Notes: generated from the sequence alone by a model not told the origin. A stretch of DNA of 64,000 bases from Holophagales bacterium (GCA_009836625.1 VXVC01000004.1:1363114-1427113); one strand, 5' to 3'. Numbered from the stretch's first letter, positions 1-8,518 are shown. Numbers and translations: made by a program.

Positions 1-965
1 TCGACGTGGCTAACGGCGTCGGTCACGACCCGTCCGCTCTCGACGCCGCCGGGCAGCCGCACGATCAGGGGCACATGGACAGTGGAGTCGTAGACGAAGA
101 AGCCGTGGTAGCTCTCGCCGTGGTCTCCCAGCCCTTCACCGTGGTCCGCCGTCAGCACGACGACGGTGTCGTCGAACAACCCGCGCTCCTCGAGAGCGGC
201 GCGGAACTCGCCAATCAGCGCATCGGTGTACGCGACCTCGCCATCGTAGGGCCGCCCCTGGTACTCGGAGCGGAAGGGCTCCGGCGGCTCGTACGGATCG
301 TGCGGGTCGAACAGGTGCAGCCACATGAAGAAGGGGCCCTCACCTCCCCCGCCGTCGAGCCAGGTGAGCGCGTGCGCGATCGTCTCCGGACCCGCCCGCT
401 GGACCGAGCCCAGGTTGGCGCCCGCCATCGCGTCGAGGTCGAAGTCGTCGACGTAGGTGTCGAAGCCGCGGGCGATCCCCCAGCGGGCGTCGAGCACGAA
501 GGCGCTGACGAAACCGCCCGTCCGGTAGCTCGCGTCCCGGAAGCGCTCGGCGATCGTCACGAGTTCGGGCGCCAGCACATAGCCGACGTTCTCCCGAACC
601 CCGTGGGACGGCGGATAGAGCCCCGTCATGATCGAGCTGTGGGCCGGCAGGGTGAAAGGCACCGTCGACGACGCGTTGGCGAAGCGGACGCCCTCCGCCG
701 CCAGGCGGTCGATGTGAGGCGTCGCGACCCGGTCCGAGCCGTAGCTAGACAGCCGGTCGGCCCGCAGCGTGTCGATCGTGATCAGGATGACCGGTGGCTG
801 TCCGGTCGATGCTCCAGCGAGCAGGCGCTCCACGTCCGCCCGCACCGAAGATGGCGCCGCGTCCTCCGGCTCGGGTCCACAGGCGACAAGGACCAGCGCC
901 AGCGCGGTCGCCGGCGCAAGGACCCGGAGGGGCGCGCTACAACCAGCGGCGGACGCGCTTCGCAT
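1..965 (-). CDS. Sulfatase-fold lipoprotein (alkaline phosphatase superfamily), C-terminus outside window
   Basis: About 321 codons are visible and the reading frame is still open at base 1. The ATG at 963-965 lies inside the end of the upstream gene (29 bp overlap), which suggests translational coupling. A short hydrophobic stretch ends in LVLVAC (about residues 24-29), a lipobox, so the product is probably exported and lipid-anchored. The alkaline phosphatase superfamily core is clear: ITIDTLRADRL (62-72, first metal Asp), TLPAHSSIMTGLYPPSHG (105-122), HLFDPHDPYEPP, and the metal motif TADHGEGLGDHGE near residue 270. True sulfatases carry CxPxR; here the aligned segment is TLPAH, so the formylglycine-precursor Cys is Thr105. 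Phosphodiesterase-type members of the superfamily use Thr, so sulfate-ester hydrolysis is not assured. Substrate unknown. Confidence 0.85.
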   Translation of the reverse strand, partial: MRSASAAGCSAPLRVLAPATALALVLVACGPEPEDAAPSSVRADVERLLAGASTGQPPVILITIDTLRADRLSSYGSDRVATPHIDRLAAEGVRFANASSTVPFTLPAHSSIMTGLYPPSHGVRENVGYVLAPELVTIAERFRDASYRTGGFVSAFVLDARWGIARGFDTYVDDFDLDAMAGANLGSVQRAGPETIAHALTWLDGGGGEGPFFMWLHLFDPHDPYEPPEPFRSEYQGRPYDGEVAYTDALIGEFRAALEERGLFDDTVVVLTADHGEGLGDHGESYHGFFVYDSTVHVPLIVRLPGGVESGRVVTDAVSHV

Positions 966-1419
966 AGTCCCGGTACTCATCGCCGAACTTCCGCTCCAGG
1001 TAGGCCTCCTCCCTCAGGATCACGCCCCAGCGCAGCAGCAGCGCTGCCGCTACAGCCAGCCCGACGAACCACCAACTGGCCCTTGCCAGCGCGAGGCCCA
1101 GGAAGGCCAGCACCATGCAGGTGTAGATCGGGTTGCGGGACCACCGGTAGGGTCCCCTGATGACCAGCTTCGCGGTCGGATGATGCACCGGCAGGGAGGA
1201 GCCGCCGCGGACCATCGTCAGCGCTGACCAGATCAACCACCCGAAGCTGGCGACCACGACCACCACGCCGGCGACCACCAGGGGCTGGTTGGTTCCGACT
1301 GGCCAGATCCGGAGCGGCAACAGCCAGGACAGCCCGAAGCCGAGAACCAGGCACACGAGCACGAGCAACGGCGGCTCAAAGGCCGTCTGGGCCCGGTCCG
1401 GTTCGCCGCCCGCCGCCAC
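937..1419 (-). CDS. Isoprenylcysteine carboxyl methyltransferase-family membrane protein
   Basis: A 160-residue integral membrane protein with about four hydrophobic segments. The C-terminal half carries the ICMT/PEMT-family hallmark: GPYRWSRNPIYTCM, a hydrophobic hairpin, then EEAYLERKFGDEYRDYAKRV at the C-terminus, the part that binds S-adenosylmethionine in this family. Bacterial members methylate small molecules or have unknown substrates; a prenyl-protein substrate is unlikely in a bacterium. The start is GTG at 1419, 17 bp after the stop of the homocysteine methyltransferase gene, with GAGG-rich sequence upstream. The 3' end overlaps the sulfatase-like gene, so the three genes probably form one operon. 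Position beside a methionine-cycle gene fits a SAM-dependent enzyme, but this is only suggestive. Confidence 0.8.
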   Translation of the reverse strand: MAAGGEPDRAQTAFEPPLLVLVCLVLGFGLSWLLPLRIWPVGTNQPLVVAGVVVVVASFGWLIWSALTMVRGGSSLPVHHPTAKLVIRGPYRWSRNPIYTCMVLAFLGLALARASWWFVGLAVAAALLLRWGVILREEAYLERKFGDEYRDYAKRVRRWL

Positions 1420-1436
1420 GATCGTTCCGCCCCTCC

Positions 1437-2351
1437 TCAGCCGGGTCCGCGAAGCGCTCCCAGGGCGCGGATGTGCTCGGGCCCCAGACCGCAGCAGCCG
1501 CCGACGATCTGAACGCCCGCGGCGACCCAGCCGCGCGCCTCGGCCAGCAAATCAGCCGGAGCGATCACGTCGACGAAGTTCCAGTTCGGCATCGTGAAGT
1601 AGCCCGACTCCGGGTACACGCCGACCGGTCCGTCCCACCGCTCCTGGACCATCGCCACGGCCTCGGGAACGGCCGCGATCTCGGAGTGCATCACATGCAC
1701 GATGGACGGCCCGAGCGGAATCAGCGTGTCGAGCAACTCCTCGAAGGACTCGTGGGGCCAGTTGAACGGAGTGATCGCGCCCGTCTCCGGGTCCTTTCGG
1801 GCGCTGACCCCGAGCCACACCGGCAACCCGGTCTCCTTCGCCGCCCTGAAGGCGAGCAGGGCACGCTCGTGAAACTGCATCATCTCGAGCGCGATCACGT
1901 CGACTCCGGCCTCGGCAAGGAGCCCGCACTGCTCCCGGTAGGCCGCCATCTGCTCGTCGGCCGGCGGATAACCGCCCTGGATGTTGTTCGCCGGCATCGT
2001 CGACATCGATCCGGCCACGAGCACGCCGGGACACCCGGCTCGGTCGCGGGCCTCCAGCGCTGCCTCCACCGCCCGCCGCACGATCAGCCCGACCTTGTCG
2101 CCCAGTCCGGCCGCTTCGAGCAGTGGCCGATGAGTCGCGAAGGTATTCGTGATGATCGCATCGGCTCCCGACCGGATGTACTCCTCATGGAGGTCCCGGA
2201 TCGCCTCCCGGTGCTCCAGCGCCGCCGTCCCGCACCACGCGGCCGAATCCATCGGCACACCCCGGCGCTCCAGTTCCGTCCCGGTGCCGCCGTCGAGCAG
2301 CAGGATCTCCCCCCGGTCCAGGCACTCATGCCACTCGTCGACAATCCCCAT
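1437..2351 (-). CDS. Homocysteine S-methyltransferase family protein
   Basis: A 304-residue TIM-barrel protein of the homocysteine S-methyltransferase (MmuM/BHMT) family, which moves a methyl group to homocysteine to make methionine. The N-terminus has LLLDGGTGTELERRG and the C-terminus VGGCCGLGPEHIRAL, where the paired Cys are zinc ligands. The third ligand, Cys in the NC motif of the family, appears to be His222 here (HVMHSEIAA), a possible His/Cys/Cys zinc site. The methyl donor (S-methylmethionine, betaine or other) cannot be told from sequence. I chose ATG at 2351 rather than GTG at 2375 because AAGGGGAG sits just upstream of it. The gene is divergent from metY, sharing a 100-bp promoter region, and both act on homocysteine or its precursors. 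Confidence 0.85.
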   Translation of the reverse strand: MGIVDEWHECLDRGEILLLDGGTGTELERRGVPMDSAAWCGTAALEHREAIRDLHEEYIRSGADAIITNTFATHRPLLEAAGLGDKVGLIVRRAVEAALEARDRAGCPGVLVAGSMSTMPANNIQGGYPPADEQMAAYREQCGLLAEAGVDVIALEMMQFHERALLAFRAAKETGLPVWLGVSARKDPETGAITPFNWPHESFEELLDTLIPLGPSIVHVMHSEIAAVPEAVAMVQERWDGPVGVYPESGYFTMPNWNFVDVIAPADLLAEARGWVAAGVQIVGGCCGLGPEHIRALGALRGPG

Positions 2352-2451
2352 CCGCTCTCCCCTTCGAAGCGCCACTCTGCCACACCGCGAAGTCGTCGCG
2401 GGCTACACTCGCGGTCCGCCTCGGGGAGTACCCAACCGGGAGGCACCCGCC

Positions 2452-3774
2452 ATGAGCAGCGACTGGTTCTACAAGTTCGACACGCTTTCGCTTCACGCCG
2501 GCCAACGGCCCGATCCGACTACCGGAGCGCGCGCCGTGCCGGTCTACAACTCGACGTCCTACGTGTTCCGGGACACGGACCACGCCGCCGGACTGTTCAA
2601 CCTGGAGGAAGCCGGACACATCTACTCGCGGATCTCCAACCCGACGGTGGCGGTGTTCGAGGAACGGATCGCCGCGCTCGAGGGTGGAGTCGGTGCGGTG
2701 GCCACCGCTTCCGGGCAGTCGGCGTTCCATCTGGCGGCGGCGACGATCCTCTCCGCCGGCGACCACGTCGTCTCCTCGGCCGCGATCTACGGCGGCACGC
2801 ACAACCTGCTGAACCACACCCTGCGCCGATTCGGCATCGAGACGACCTTCGTCGAACCGACCGAGCCCGCCAACTTCCGGCAAGCCGCCCGTCCGAACAC
2901 GAAGCTGTTCTTCGGCGAGACGATCGGCAACCCGCGGATCGACGTGCTGGACATCCCAGCCGTCGCCACGATCGCCCACGAGATCGGCGTGCCGCTGCTG
3001 ATCGACAACACGTTCGGGACGCCGTTCCTGTCGCGGCCGATCGAGCTCGGCGCGGACATCGTGATGCACTCGGCGACCAAGTTCATCGGCGGCCACGGCG
3101 TCACCCTCGGCGGCGTTCTCGTCGACAGCGGCAAGTTCGACTGGGCCGCCTCCGGACGCTTCCCGATCATGACCGAGCCCTGTCCGGGCTACCACGGCAT
3201 CGCCTTCGCCGAGCACTACGGCCCGCCGGCCTTCATCCTCAAGGCAAGACTCGAAGGACTACGCGACTTCGGCGCCTGCCTCAATCCGCAGGCCGCGTTC
3301 TACCTGCTTCAGGGGCTGGAGACACTGCCGCTGCGGGTCGCCCGCCATGTCGAGAACGCACGGGCGGTCGCCGAGTTCCTCGAACAGCATGAGGCGGTCG
3401 AGTGGGTGAGCTACCCCGACCTGCCCAGCCACCCGCAGCACGACCTCGCCCGGAAGCTGCTGCCAGACGGCAGCGGCGCCCTGCTGACCTTCGGGATTCG
3501 CGGCGGACTCGAGGCCGGGATCGCCTTCATCGAGGGACTGCAGCTCTGGTCGCACCTCGCCAACGTCGGCGACGCGAAGAGCCTGGTCATCCACCCGGCG
3601 AGCACGACGCACCAGCAGATGACCGCCGAGGAACTCGCCGAGTCGGGCGTCACCCAGGAGATGGTGCGGCTGTCCGTCGGCCTTGAGGATCCCCAGGACC
3701 TCGTGGCCGATCTCGACCGGGCGCTGAAGCGTTCCCAGCGGCGGGCGCAGCGGCCGCGAGCGGTGGCCTCCTGA
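2452..3774 (+). CDS. metY: O-acetylhomoserine aminocarboxypropyltransferase (O-acetylhomoserine sulfhydrylase)
   Basis: A 440-residue PLP enzyme of the Cys/Met metabolism family that makes homocysteine from O-acetylhomoserine and sulfide. The N-terminus FDTLSLHAGQRPDPTTGARA and the segment YSRISNPTVAVFEERIAALE are typical. SATKFIGGHG contains the PLP-binding Lys210, and the C-terminal NVGDAKSLVIHPASTTHQQ is diagnostic of MetY-type rather than MetB/MetC enzymes. The start is ATG at 2452, preceded by GGGAGG; the frame is open further upstream but has no homology there. The adjacent divergent homocysteine methyltransferase suggests a local methionine-synthesis unit. I saw no SAM riboswitch in the 100 bp between them. 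The stop overlaps the CTG proposed as start of the next gene. Confidence 0.95.
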   Translation: MSSDWFYKFDTLSLHAGQRPDPTTGARAVPVYNSTSYVFRDTDHAAGLFNLEEAGHIYSRISNPTVAVFEERIAALEGGVGAVATASGQSAFHLAAATILSAGDHVVSSAAIYGGTHNLLNHTLRRFGIETTFVEPTEPANFRQAARPNTKLFFGETIGNPRIDVLDIPAVATIAHEIGVPLLIDNTFGTPFLSRPIELGADIVMHSATKFIGGHGVTLGGVLVDSGKFDWAASGRFPIMTEPCPGYHGIAFAEHYGPPAFILKARLEGLRDFGACLNPQAAFYLLQGLETLPLRVARHVENARAVAEFLEQHEAVEWVSYPDLPSHPQHDLARKLLPDGSGALLTFGIRGGLEAGIAFIEGLQLWSHLANVGDAKSLVIHPASTTHQQMTAEELAESGVTQEMVRLSVGLEDPQDLVADLDRALKRSQRRAQRPRAVAS

Positions 3775-4610
3775 CCGAACTCGAGATCCAGGGCCGAAAG
3801 GCCTACTGCGGCACCGGCGGCTCCGCCTGGCAGGAGAGGCTGCCCCTGGCGCTGTTGATCCACGGCGCCGGCAGCGACCACACCGTGTGGGCGCTGCAGG
3901 CCCGGTCGCTGGCTCAACACGGCTGGAACGTCGCCGCGCCCGACCTGCCCGGTCACGGCGCGTCCGAGGACCTGGCCGCCATCACGACGATCGCCGACTA
4001 CGCCGCCTGGACCGTCGACTTCGCGGTAGCGGCGGCGGAGCGGGCGGGCAGCCGGGACATCGCGCTCGTCGGCCACTCGATGGGCGCCTGCATCGCGGTC
4101 GACGCGGCGTCACGCTTGAACGGCCGCCTGAGCCGGCTGGCCCTGATCGGCGCCGGCGAGACGCTCCGGGTCAATCCCGGCCTGCTGGCGGACACCCTGA
4201 AACGGCCACTCGACGCCCATCGGTTCATCGCTGCATTCGGGCACGGTACCGGCGCCCACTTCGGCGGCGCCGAGTCCCCCGGACTGTGGATGCTCGGATC
4301 GACGATGGCGCTGCTCGACCGCTGCCTACCGGAAGTGCTCCACCGCGACTTCGCAGCCTGCAACGAGTGGGAAGGAAGCGAGACCGCCCCGAGCATCACC
4401 TGCCCCACGCTGGTCGTGGCCGGCGCGAAGGACAGGATGACGCCGCCGAGGGCCGGCCGCGCGCTTGCCGACCGCATTCGCGGCCCGCGTTCCGGGGGCG
4501 ACAGGGGCGGCGCCGGCTTCGTGACTGTGGCGGACGCCGGCCACATGCTGATGGCCGAAGCGCCCGGCGCCGTCACCCGCTGCCTGCGGGGCTTCCTCGG
4601 CGCCAAGTAA
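3771..4610 (+). CDS. Alpha/beta hydrolase, probable CTG start
   Basis: A serine hydrolase of the alpha/beta fold, 279 residues from the proposed CTG. Motifs: LLIHGAG (oxyanion region), ALVGHSMGAC (nucleophile elbow Ser), GAKDRMT (acid Asp) and DAGHMLMAEAP (catalytic His). The family needs a beta-strand segment before HGAG, and the frame encodes one, TELEIQGRKAY, from 3774 on. There is no ATG, GTG or TTG between the in-frame stop at 3684-3686 and TTG at 3855, and 3855 falls only one codon before the HGAG. CTG at 3771-3773 overlaps the metY stop as CTGA and gives a normal N-terminus. If TTG at 3855 is used instead, the protein is 251 residues and truncated. Substrate unknown; this is not MetX, although it follows metY. 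Confidence 0.8.
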   Translation: MTELEIQGRKAYCGTGGSAWQERLPLALLIHGAGSDHTVWALQARSLAQHGWNVAAPDLPGHGASEDLAAITTIADYAAWTVDFAVAAAERAGSRDIALVGHSMGACIAVDAASRLNGRLSRLALIGAGETLRVNPGLLADTLKRPLDAHRFIAAFGHGTGAHFGGAESPGLWMLGSTMALLDRCLPEVLHRDFAACNEWEGSETAPSITCPTLVVAGAKDRMTPPRAGRALADRIRGPRSGGDRGGAGFVTVADAGHMLMAEAPGAVTRCLRGFLGAK

Positions 4611-4633
4611 CGGACCGCGTGCACGCGGTCCGT
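4610..4633. terminator. Bidirectional hairpin between convergent genes
   Basis: A perfect 24-nt palindrome with arms acggaccgcg and cgcggtccgt around tgca, beginning at the last base of the hydrolase stop. It lies between two convergent genes (hydrolase ending at 4610, vWA protein ending at 4656), the right place for a shared terminator. No T-tract follows on either strand. Confidence 0.7.
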
Positions 4634-4655
4634 TGGTCGCCGTCCGGCCAGTGAC

Positions 4656-6935
4656 CTACTCGGCTTCGGCCAGGCTCTCCGCGAGGCGCATCAGGGTCAC
4701 CGCCTCGCGGCGGTAGCCGTACCGGTCGTCGCCGGTGTTGGCCACGGCGAGCGCGATCGCGTCGCTCCAGGTCCAGTCGCCGGTGTAGACGCCGTTCCGC
4801 AGGAGCTGGCCGAAGCCGGCAACCGCGGCCGCGAAGCGCTGATCGGTACCGGCCCCGCCCGCGTCGCGAGCGATCGGCAGCTCGATGAGCTCGCTGGTTT
4901 CCTCGCCCGGTTCCTTGTAGCGCAGCCGCAGGAAGGCAAGTTCCCGGGAGCCGCCCCGCCTCCCGGTGGCGACCGGCGGTTCGGCCGGAGGGGCGGCATA
5001 GCGCAGCGGCTCGTGTAGGACGGCCGGGGACCCCACCGGCGTCACTTCGTAGATCGCCGTCACCGAGTGCCCGGCGCCGACCTCGCCGGCGTCGACCCGG
5101 TCGTTGCTGAAGTCCTCGCGCCGGAGAGCCCTCGTCTCGTAACCGATCAGGCGATACTCGGCGGCCGCGGCCGGGTTGAACTCGACCTGGATCTTCACGT
5201 CGTCGGCGATCGGGAACAAGGTGCCGACGAGCTGGTCGACGAGCACCTTCTGCGCCTCGGCGAGCGTGTCGATGTAGGCCGCCTGGCCGTTGCCGTTCTG
5301 GGCCAGCGCCTGCATCGTCGCGTCGTCCAGGTTGCCGCGGCCGAATCCCAGAACCGAGAGGTACACGCCTCCTTCGCGCTGGCGGGCGACGAAGCTCTCG
5401 AGCTGCTCGGGGTCGGAGATGCCGACGTTGAAGTCGCCGTCCGTGGCCAGGATGACGCGCGTGACCTCGCCCTCCGCCGCCATGTCCCGGGCCACCCGGT
5501 AAGCCAACTGGATCCCTGCCGCTCCGGCGGTCGAACCACCGGCATGCAGTCCATCGAGCGCCGTCAGAATCGCGCCGCGATCAGCGGCCGGAGTCGGGTC
5601 CAGCACCCGGCCCGCGCTGCCGGCGTACGCGACGATCGCAACCTCGTCGGCGGAATCGAGCCGGCCGACCATCAGCCGGAACGACTGCACGAGCAGCGGC
5701 AGTTTGTTCGGCCGGTCCATCGAACCCGAAGTGTCGACCAGGAAGACGAGGTTGAGCGGCGGCCGGTCGTCCGTCGCCGGCTGCCGGCCCTGGATGCCGA
5801 TGTGCATCAGCAGCGTGCCCGGGTTCCAGGGCGTCTCCGAGACGGTCACCGTCGGCCGGAACGGCGCCCCGCGTTCCCCCGGCGCCGGATACGCGTACGG
5901 GAAGTAGTTGACCAGCTCTTCGATCCGCACCAACTCGGGCGCCGGCAGGTAGCCGTTCGTCAGGGAGGAACGGACGACGGAGTAGCTGGCGGTGTCGACA
6001 TCGATCGAGAAGGTCGAGACGGGTTCCTCGCTCGTGACCTTCAACGGACTGGCGTCTTCGTTCGCGAAGGCTTCGGTGTTCGACACCTGGGAAGCCCTTG
6101 GTTCGCCAGGAGAGGCCGCAAGCAGGCGAAACCTGTCAACGGCAAGCGCTTCCGCCACCACGGCTCGCGGCGCCGGGACACCGGGAGCCGGAGGCGGCTC
6201 GGCTACAGGGGCCGGCGGCGGCGGCTCCGCAGCCACAACTTCGGGCAGCGCCTCCAATTGAGTCCTGAGCGCCTCCCTCTGTCTCTCCAGGGCGGCGATG
6301 TTCGCGTTGAAGGACTCCAGATCGGCCGTCGCAGCGGCAACGGGGGAAGTCCGTTCTTCAGCCGGGGCCGGCGCTGCCGGCTGGCGCTCCAACTCAGCGA
6401 CAACCGTCTCCGACGCCTCGCTGTCAACCGGCAACTCGGTTTCGCGGATCGGCGGCTGGACCTCGGCAGGTTCTCTCGCCGGACCCGCCGGAATCTCCGC
6501 CAGATCGGCATCGGCATCGGCATCGGCCTGGGGTTCGTCGGCCGGCACGGGTGTCGGGTGTTCCGCTTCCGGGTCGTCTACCAGCGCAACAACGGGCTCC
6601 GGCGCGGTACCGGCATCCGCGACGACCACCGGAGGTGGCGGAGCCGCACTCCGGCTCACGCTCACCAGGAGCGCAGCGAGACCAACGGCAGCCAGAACAC
6701 CCACGGTGGCCAGAACAGGCCGGGAAGTCAGTGCGTTGAGCATGTGTCGTACTCCTTGTTCGATGCCCGCCCAGGTGTTGGCGCGGTCATCGGTACGACG
6801 CTGCTCGACGCCCGAGTCTTGGACAAGGTCAAAGAGTTGCTGGGCGCGAGCCAGGTTCGCTTTCCGCCTTTCGGCGTCCGGCTCAGGCGTAGCGTCCTCG
6901 AATGCGCGTTTCAGATCGTCGAGTGGATCGGTCAT
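4656..6935 (-). CDS. Single-span membrane protein with von Willebrand A domain (YfbK-like)
   Basis: A 759-residue protein coupled to the sigma factor gene by an ATGA overlap. Residues 1-95 are a charged cytoplasmic segment; about 98-118 form one transmembrane helix (VLATVGVLAAVGLAALLVSV). Then come a Pro/Ala/acidic linker with a DADADAD run and a short coiled coil. The rest, presumably periplasmic, is YfbK-like: an N-terminal vWF-associated region (FSIDVDTASYS), a vWA domain with MIDAS motif DTSGSM at about residue 400 and a second metal-site segment LATDGDFNVGI, and a C-terminal DUF3520-type region. vWA domains bind protein ligands through Mg2+. The topology of cytoplasmic N-terminus plus one helix after an ECF sigma gene resembles an anti-sigma factor, but no zinc-finger HxxxCxxC is present. 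The start is ATG at 6935. Confidence 0.85.
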   Translation of the reverse strand: MTDPLDDLKRAFEDATPEPDAERRKANLARAQQLFDLVQDSGVEQRRTDDRANTWAGIEQGVRHMLNALTSRPVLATVGVLAAVGLAALLVSVSRSAAPPPPVVVADAGTAPEPVVALVDDPEAEHPTPVPADEPQADADADADLAEIPAGPAREPAEVQPPIRETELPVDSEASETVVAELERQPAAPAPAEERTSPVAAATADLESFNANIAALERQREALRTQLEALPEVVAAEPPPPAPVAEPPPAPGVPAPRAVVAEALAVDRFRLLAASPGEPRASQVSNTEAFANEDASPLKVTSEEPVSTFSIDVDTASYSVVRSSLTNGYLPAPELVRIEELVNYFPYAYPAPGERGAPFRPTVTVSETPWNPGTLLMHIGIQGRQPATDDRPPLNLVFLVDTSGSMDRPNKLPLLVQSFRLMVGRLDSADEVAIVAYAGSAGRVLDPTPAADRGAILTALDGLHAGGSTAGAAGIQLAYRVARDMAAEGEVTRVILATDGDFNVGISDPEQLESFVARQREGGVYLSVLGFGRGNLDDATMQALAQNGNGQAAYIDTLAEAQKVLVDQLVGTLFPIADDVKIQVEFNPAAAAEYRLIGYETRALRREDFSNDRVDAGEVGAGHSVTAIYEVTPVGSPAVLHEPLRYAAPPAEPPVATGRRGGSRELAFLRLRYKEPGEETSELIELPIARDAGGAGTDQRFAAAVAGFGQLLRNGVYTGDWTWSDAIALAVANTGDDRYGYRREAVTLMRLAESLAEAE

Positions 6936-7537
6936 CGCCCTGTTTCCTCTTGCCACATGGCACGCAGCCGTTTGCGGACCTCCGAGAGCCGCCAGCTCAC
7001 GGTGCCTTCGGAGACACCGAGCACCTCGGCGGCTTGCGCGTGGGTCATTTCGCCGTCGATCGTGAGCGCGACCGTGTCGCGCAGGTCGCCCGGCAGAGCA
7101 GCCATGGTCCGCCGCAGCCAATCGAGTCCCGCGGCCGTGTCTCTCGCCGTCGCCCGGCGGTTCACTTCCCAGTCCCGCCAACCGTCCGCCGCCTTCGTCC
7201 GGCTGGAGTCCCGCCGTCGCCGATCATGCGCCGCGTTGACCGCGATCCGGTACAGCCAGGTCATCAGGCGAGCCTGGCCCCGAAAGCTCTTCAGCTTCGC
7301 CGGAAGAGCAAGACAGATGTCCTGCGTCAGATCCTCCGCCTCCTCTCGCCGTCCCGTCAGCCGGAAGCAGAGCCGGAAGATCCGGTCGTAGTGAAGGTCG
7401 AGAAGCGCCGCGAAGGCCTCACGGTCGCCTCCGGCGGCAGCCCGGACCAGATCCCCATCCTTCACGGGCACGCTCGTCACCCTAGCGCCGGTGGAAGCCC
7501 ACTTGCCCTCGAAGACATGCTGGACCGCTTCTGCCAT
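6932..7537 (-). CDS. ECF-type RNA polymerase sigma factor
   Basis: A 201-residue sigma-70 family factor with only regions 2 and 4, as in extracytoplasmic-function sigmas. Region 2 (about residues 30-110) has HYDRIFRLCFRLTGRREEAE DLTQD and the -10-recognition stretch RLMTWLYRIAVNAAHD. Region 4 (about 140-195) has ALPGDLRDTVALTIDGE and the helix-turn-helix AQAAEVLGVSEGTVSWRL. The first 25 residues before VPVKDGDLV are not conserved, so a GTG inside them may be the true start. The stop overlaps the ATG of the membrane vWA protein, so sigma factor and probable sensor or regulator are made together. Target promoters are unknown. Confidence 0.93.
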   Translation of the reverse strand: MAEAVQHVFEGKWASTGARVTSVPVKDGDLVRAAAGGDREAFAALLDLHYDRIFRLCFRLTGRREEAEDLTQDICLALPAKLKSFRGQARLMTWLYRIAVNAAHDRRRRDSSRTKAADGWRDWEVNRRATARDTAAGLDWLRRTMAALPGDLRDTVALTIDGEMTHAQAAEVLGVSEGTVSWRLSEVRKRLRAMWQEETGR

Positions 7538-7630
7538 CCCAACTCACCGGTATGACGCATGAGAACGCCGAATCCTTGGCGAAGCTTCCGACCCTGCTAT
7601 CTTCCCGCGGCAACCCGGAGGTCGATGACG

Positions 7631-8518
7631 ATGCACCTTTCGATGCATAACTGGATGCGAGCCGAGCCGCTGGAGAAGACGCTCGCGCGGCTCAAGGAGT
7701 TCGGATACGAGTCGCTCGAGATCAGCGGCGAGCCGGAGCTCTACGACACGGCGGAAGTGCGCGAGCTGCTCCGGCGCTACGGCATTCGCTGCTGGGGCTC
7801 CGTCACCCTGATGATGGAGGGCCGCAGCCTGATCGCGAAGGACGAGGCCGAACGTGCGAGCTCCGTCCAGTACGTCAAGGACTGCATCACGATGGTCAAG
7901 GAGCTCGACGGCCACGAGATCTCGATCGTGCCGGGCACCGTCGGCAAGGTCGACCCCGATTCGACGCCCGAGAACGAGTGGAACTGGGCCGTCGAGAGCA
8001 TGCAGGAAATCTACGAGCACGGCCAGGCCGCCGGCGTGCTGCTCGCCATCGAGCCGATCAACCGCTTCGAGACCTACTTCATCAACCGCGGCGCCCAGGC
8101 GCTGGCGCTGGCCGAGGCGACGGGCCCCGACTGCGGCGTCTGCCTGGACGCCTTCCACATGAACATGGAGGACCGTGACCTGCTCGGCTCGATCCGCCAG
8201 GCCGGCAGCCGCCTCGTCGACTTCCACGTGGCCGACAGCAACCGGATGGCTGCCGGCATGGGCGCCCTCGACTGGGCGGCAATCGTCGCGACGCTACGCG
8301 AGGTCGGCTACGACGGCGCCCTGACCGTCGAGTTCGTGGCCTCGATCGACCGCACTCCCGCCAACCGGCACCCGAACGCGGTAGAGACCGAGCCGACCGA
8401 CATCACGCCGGAGCAGAAGAAGTTCATCGAGGACCACGGCAGCAACCTGCTGAGCGACGAGTTCTACACGATGCTCACGCGGCGATCGGCGGAGGAGCTG
8501 CTGCCGCTGATCCGCTGA
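7631..8518 (+). CDS. Sugar phosphate isomerase/epimerase family protein (xylose isomerase-like TIM barrel)
   Basis: A 295-residue AP-endonuclease-2/xylose-isomerase-like TIM barrel. It opens with MHLSMHNWMRAEPLEKTLARL, then GYESLEISG. Putative metal ligands are Glu in LLAIEPINRFETY, Asp in GVCLDAFHMNMED, His in LVDFHVADSN and Glu in GALTVEFV. The family includes IolE, hydroxypyruvate isomerase and D-tagatose 3-epimerase-like enzymes acting on small sugars or keto-polyols; the substrate cannot be assigned. I chose ATG at 7631 because GGAGG lies 8 nt upstream; ATG at 7625 would leave only 3 nt. The gene stands alone, divergent from the sigma factor gene. Confidence 0.85.
   Translation: MHLSMHNWMRAEPLEKTLARLKEFGYESLEISGEPELYDTAEVRELLRRYGIRCWGSVTLMMEGRSLIAKDEAERASSVQYVKDCITMVKELDGHEISIVPGTVGKVDPDSTPENEWNWAVESMQEIYEHGQAAGVLLAIEPINRFETYFINRGAQALALAEATGPDCGVCLDAFHMNMEDRDLLGSIRQAGSRLVDFHVADSNRMAAGMGALDWAAIVATLREVGYDGALTVEFVASIDRTPANRHPNAVETEPTDITPEQKKFIEDHGSNLLSDEFYTMLTRRSAEELLPLIR

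Noticed and set aside
2352..2451. SAM riboswitch in the divergent region before metY
   Set aside because: The 100-bp gap shows no arrangement matching the SAM riboswitch classes I know; only weak local pairing is seen.
6505..6532. Short repeated gcatcg units inside the vWA gene
   Set aside because: It only encodes an Asp/Ala run in the linker of the protein; not an independent repeat element.
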